Shown: positions 13,352 through 13,383 of the stretch, one piece after another | Layout: each line of letters begins with the position of its first letter | Position numbering within the stretch: the first letter of the stretch is position 1 | DNA from: Flavobacteriia bacterium | GTDB taxonomy: Bacteria > Bacteroidota > Bacteroidia > Flavobacteriales > Flavobacteriaceae | Length of the DNA: 13,383 nucleotides | Assembly: GCA_030626085.1 (NCBI GenBank) | Contig: DAOUPQ010000031.1 | Coordinates: 1 to 13,383 of the forward strand | Reading direction: 5' to 3' | Program-made: the position numbers and the translations under genes | The notes under the pieces: model-generated | Databases searched by the model: none | What the model was told of the DNA's origin: nothing | What the model saw: only the letters and a program-made list of their open reading frames with translations

Positions 13352-13383
13352 ATGGATGATAAATATTTGATAAATTCTTTAGC
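13327..13383 (-). CDS. Possible C-terminal end of a minus-strand gene (alternative to the plus-strand start)
   Basis: From the right edge a minus-strand frame reads 18 codons (AKEFIKYLSSIESYSFSD) to a TAA at 13329-13327, with natural-looking composition and codons. It overlaps a possible plus-strand gene start at 13352, and only one of the two is likely real. Too short to assign. Confidence 0.25.
   Translation of the reverse strand, partial: AKEFIKYLSSIESYSFSD
13352..13383 (+). CDS. Possible 5' end of a plus-strand gene cut by the window edge
   Basis: ATG at 13352 opens a frame reading MDDKYLINSL to the edge, with an AAAAGG purine stretch (13335-13340) about 11 nt upstream that could act as a ribosome binding site. 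It competes with the minus-strand frame over the same bases. Confidence 0.25.
   Translation, partial: MDDKYLINSL

Noticed and set aside
1..13383. CRISPR array, insertion sequence, rRNA, toxin-antitoxin or defence system
   Set aside because: There are no regularly spaced repeats, transposase or recombinase motifs, rRNA signatures or small paired toxin-like genes; most genes match housekeeping families.

Overview
The window is AT-rich DNA, most likely from a member of the Bacteroidota (Flavobacteriia-like or a relative). This rests on the very low GC content, the protein types, the trpE-G-D-C-F-B-A gene order, and candidate promoters of the Bacteroidota TAnnTTTG type instead of a sigma70 TATAAT box. 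Shine-Dalgarno sequences are weak or absent. I cannot name the genus from sequence alone.

Layout, left to right: the 3' end of an unidentified plus-strand gene (3-161) meets ruvC (176-727, minus) tail to tail. A short divergent gap then leads to a plus-strand pair: a UPF0104/flippase-like membrane protein (790-1761) and a membrane-anchored family 2 glycosyltransferase (1758-2885), overlapping by 4 nt. The rest of the main gene block is on the minus strand. In transcription order from the right it contains the complete tryptophan operon trpEGDCFBA (12856 down to 6362), a thioredoxin-glutaredoxin fusion (6248-5676), a divergent stand-alone GroES-like protein followed by two tandem hairpin terminators (5612-5226), an orphan NtrY-like sensor histidine kinase (5185-3728), and an enoyl-CoA hydratase 18 nt behind it (3709-2936).

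The trp operon encodes every enzyme from chorismate to tryptophan: TrpE/TrpG anthranilate synthase, TrpD phosphoribosyltransferase, TrpC indole-glycerol-phosphate synthase, TrpF isomerase and TrpA/TrpB tryptophan synthase. Genes are packed tightly (4-nt ATGA overlaps at C/F and F/B, 3 nt between E and G). The largest internal gap (D to C, 74 nt) holds a small palindrome. A closely related palindrome overlaps the trpE start codon and a third copy lies about 40 nt further upstream. No Trp-codon leader peptide is visible.

Right of trpE (about 12930-13350) there is no convincing gene. This stretch contains a fragment resembling the 3' end of a tRNA (T-arm plus acceptor-like tail) with no intact tRNA body, then a perfect tandem 11-bp repeat (TATTTGCACGC twice). 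I interpret it as a probable attachment-site scar or edge of an integrated element, which would put the trp operon against a mobile-element boundary. No integrase, IS element, CRISPR array or rRNA is visible. The remainder of the window looks like ordinary core genome.
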